Shown here piece by piece: positions 61,635-64,000 of a DNA stretch of 64,000 nucleotides. Made by a program: the position numbers and the translations under genes. The notes under the pieces are model-generated. The model saw only the letters and a list, made by a program, of their open reading frames with translations, had not been told where the DNA came from and did no database searches. The stretch is taken from the NCBI RefSeq assembly GCF_023065955.2, contig NW_026623089.1, positions 33,696,767-33,760,766 of the forward strand. The letters run 5' to 3'. Position 1 is the first letter of the stretch. Every line of letters starts with the position of its first letter. The DNA is from Ursus arctos. Taxonomy: Eukaryota; Chordata; Mammalia; Carnivora; Ursidae.

Positions 61635-61984
61635 TTATTCCACTGAAGGAACGTGTTTACCACTTCGTACTACATGTTTGACACTCTGTAAAGCCACATG
61701 TTTAAAACGTGTTTCTAAGAGTGCTAATAATTCCTTGAATCAGAGTAGGGTTATTTCAGTGAGCGAGTGAGTTCACCACCCTGTGCTGTAGGTAATATGC
61801 TCTGGAAAGTCACATGTATAAAAAGATACTCCTAAGAGTACGAGTTGCACATGAGCATCAAGACATGTTATCTCAGTGAAACAATGTCTTCAGTACACTG
61901 TGGTGCATGTAGCACACTCTGTAAAATACATGTATAAAAGATATTTCTAAGGGTTCTGGTTAAAAAAAATCATACTGAGAAGGT
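61635..61984. repeat. Three-copy divergent tandem repeat, about 117 bp unit
   Basis: Copies begin at about 61635, 61751 and 61868 (spacings 116 and 117). Shared phrases per unit are 'ttattcc/ttatttc/ttatctc..agtga', then 'actctgtaaa/gctctggaaa/actctgtaaa', then 'acatgtttaaaa/acatgtataaaa', then 'tttctaagagtg/ctcctaagagta/tttctaagggtt'. It resembles no SINE, L1 or LTR that I know. Confidence 0.85.
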
Positions 61985-62149
61985 TATAAAAACAACTCTG
62001 GGATAAAACGTGTCAGGTGATCATCATAAAAAAATGAAGATAAACATATATAGTTGTGTCCAAAGAAAATTATCCCAAACCTATATCAGACATAACCACT
62101 GTAAACATTTTATTAAGTTTCCTTCTGATGTCTCTTTATGAATATGAAC

Positions 62150-62500
62150 ATTTATATGAAATTTTGCATTTTGCATAAGTGGGATCACACTGTACATGCT
62201 GTTCAGTAACCTGCATTTCCCCCTCCACAATGTAAACATCTTTCTGTAAGAGACCCACATAATTTCAATGACCTTATTTTATTTAATCTGTCCTTTTGAT
62301 GGACACGTAAGTTGCTTCCAGCTTTTTCTTCTTATGGATCATGCTTCAGTGAATATCCTTGTGCCTTCATCTTTTTGCTCTTTATCATTACCTCTTAGGG
62401 TGAATTTCCAGAAGTGAGGTACATATTTATACAGATAGCAAAGCTGCCCTTAAGAAAGGTCATATACATTTATGTTCCCACCAATAGTATCTGATTTGTA
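62150..62500 (-). mobile_element. Old L1 fragment, antisense
   Basis: It contains 'gtgggatcacactgtacatg', 'tgcttccagctttttcttct' and 'tatgttcccaccaatagtat'. Confidence 0.8.
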
Positions 62501-62869
62501 AAGCAGTTTTATTAAGTCTGAAGAAATGACTGTTTTTCAATCTTTGCCAATCTGAGGGTTAAAATAACATCCTCTTCCCCCCCCCCTTTTTTGCATTCTT
62601 TTCTCTTTACTGGCCTTTAAATGTATTTTACTTTCTTAGATTGACTTCTCATCTTTCTCTGGACTTCATATTGGAGTAAGGCACAAGAAGAGATCCAGTT
62701 CTCTTTTTCCAAGTAGCATGCCAGTCATCTCAGTAGTCATTTATTGACTAATAAATTTTTTCTCATCAATTTGAATCATTAGAAATAAGTGTAAGAAAAA
62801 AAAGAAAAGTGTTGATTGGAAGGTTATCACTTCTGTTTCTCAGTGGAGTGCACAAGTTTCTCTGGAACT

Positions 62870-63215
62870 ACTCTGTCCAGTGTGATAGCTACTAGCCACG
62901 TGTAGCTAATGAGCACTTGAAAGGTAACTAATTTGAATTGAGATATGCTGTAAGGGTAAAATAGACACTGGATTTTGAAGACTTAGTTTTAGAAAAAAGT
63001 AAAATATCTCATCAGTAATTTTGTATTCATGTTAGAATGATAATTTTTTGATATATTGGATTAAATAAAATATATTAAAATGAACTTCACCTGTTTCTTT
63101 TTGCCTTTACAATGTAGATATTAGAAAATTTTTGTGTGGGTTTTTTTTTTTTTTTGGTGTTTTTTGTTAGTGAAAATTTTAAGTTACATATGTGACTCAT
63201 CTTTCTATTGGAAAG
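62870..63215 (+). mobile_element. Non-autonomous DNA transposon remnant (MITE), sense copy
   Basis: It starts 'agtgtgatagctactagcca', continues 'gagcacttgaaaggtaacta' and ends 'ctttctattggaaagc'. It is the same family as 2440-2790 in opposite orientation. Confidence 0.75.
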
Positions 63216-63234
63216 CACTTCTCTAGAACAGGAA

Positions 63235-63395
63235 TCCGCAAACTACCTGTTTTTATATGGCCTATAAGCTAAGGATGGTTTTTATATTTTTAAAGGTTGT
63301 AAAAATACACATGCAGGAAGAATATGTAGCAGAGACTATATGTGGCCCTCAAATTCCTTTGCAGAAAGTTCGTTGTCCCCTGCTTTAAAATAGTC
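63235..63395. mobile_element. hAT-type MITE remnant
   Basis: It contains 'aatccgcaaactacctgttt' and 'gttcgttgtcccctgc', the same family and orientation as 29875-30066. Confidence 0.65.
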
Positions 63396-64000
63396 TTTGG
63401 ATCTCCTCAGTAGCTTCTGAGACACCCAGTGACAAAGGAGGCAGTTTATTTTAGAGGAAGTCTATATATTTGCTAGACCTAGCTAATTCTTAAGTTTGCT
63501 TTTCAATTAAGTCAAATGCTTCCCTGCGATCTTTACCCTACTGATCAATTGTGTCCTATAAAGTAAAATAGAATAAATTAGCATTGTGACATCTGTCTCT
63601 TGGTACTTAGAAGACTACTAGTTTCTCTTTAAGTCTTCTCTTTTCAAAGATAAATATTTTCACTTCTCTCAGTCATAACTTATGTCTAATGGTTTGTGTA
63701 TCACCATTTTTTTGGTCTGCCTCTTCTGTATATATGTCACGTTTACAATATCCTACTTAAATTTGTTGCTTAGAGTTGGAGAGAAAACATTTGTGTTGGT
63801 ATGAGCAGTACAAATGTTAGTTTGTAAAACTAAAAACTCCATGGTTTTTGGTGCCATTCCTATATACCAGCATAATAATATAGAGCTGTAGAACATTATT
63901 ATATCTGGTGCCTTTATTTTGCACCTGAGGTTAAGTGTTGAGATGGGCCAGTGACAGCAAGGCCAAGAGGAGAATCTAGATGTCCCAGTTCTGGTCCACA

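Larger units (their letters stand above)
60564..64000 (+). other. CPEB3: CPEB3 intron, 5' part
   Basis: It starts with GTAATG and continues past the window end. It contains a three-copy tandem repeat of about 117 bp at 61635-61984, an antisense L1M remnant near 62150, and two DNA-transposon remnants at 62870-63215 and 63235-63395. No exon is recognised. Confidence 0.88.

Noticed and set aside
1..64000. CRISPR arrays, bacterial promoters, operons, tRNA genes
   Set aside because: The window is mammalian intron and exon. tRNA-like stretches are SINE heads, and regular repeats are microsatellites or the 117-bp array.

Overview
The window is nuclear DNA from a mammal, most likely an arctoid carnivore (bear, seal or mustelid group). 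The evidence is 28 tRNA-derived carnivore SINEs (CAN/SINEC type; boxes near 'gggtgcctgggtggctcag', tails of AATAAATAAAATCTT) together with carnivore-type L1 3' ends. The tail and body sequence fit arctoids better than cats or dogs. Placement below that level is inference.

Only one gene is seen, on the + strand: the middle of CPEB3 (cytoplasmic polyadenylation element-binding protein 3). Five coding exons are present: 19386-19545, 29496-29552, 47420-47443, 58611-58778 and 60474-60563. They are separated by introns with GT..AG ends, all in phase 1. Together they encode the linker ahead of the RNA-binding region and the first part of RRM1. The 5' exons carrying the start codon lie left of the window. 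The rest of RRM1, RRM2 and the zinc-binding C-terminus lie to the right. Two alternative-splicing modules are visible. One is a 69-nt choice of 5' splice site in the first exon (23 residues). The other is a 24-nt microexon (8 residues, RRRG-rich).

The main non-coding feature is at 9678-9745, in the intron upstream of the first visible exon. It is the 68-nt self-cleaving CPEB3 ribozyme, of the hepatitis delta virus (HDV)-like fold. All helices and the catalytic cytosine are intact, and position 30 is G rather than the human A. It is transcribed in sense with the gene and lies 9.7 kb ahead of the next exon, so self-cleavage would cut the intron and compete with splicing.

Layout: 1-19385 is the 3' part of the ribozyme-bearing intron, with dense SINEs, a Tigger-type transposon and two L1 pieces. 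19546-29495 is the next intron, with tandem SINEs. 29553-47419 is a long intron holding MER5-like and hAT elements, a twin-primed L1, a MaLR LTR and SINEs. 47444-58610 has old L2/L1 and few young insertions. 58779-60473 is a short intron. 60564-64000 is the start of the next intron and contains an unexplained three-copy tandem repeat of about 117 bp. The other open reading frames are SINE, L1 or chance frames. No second gene, tRNA gene, CRISPR array or bacterial feature is seen.
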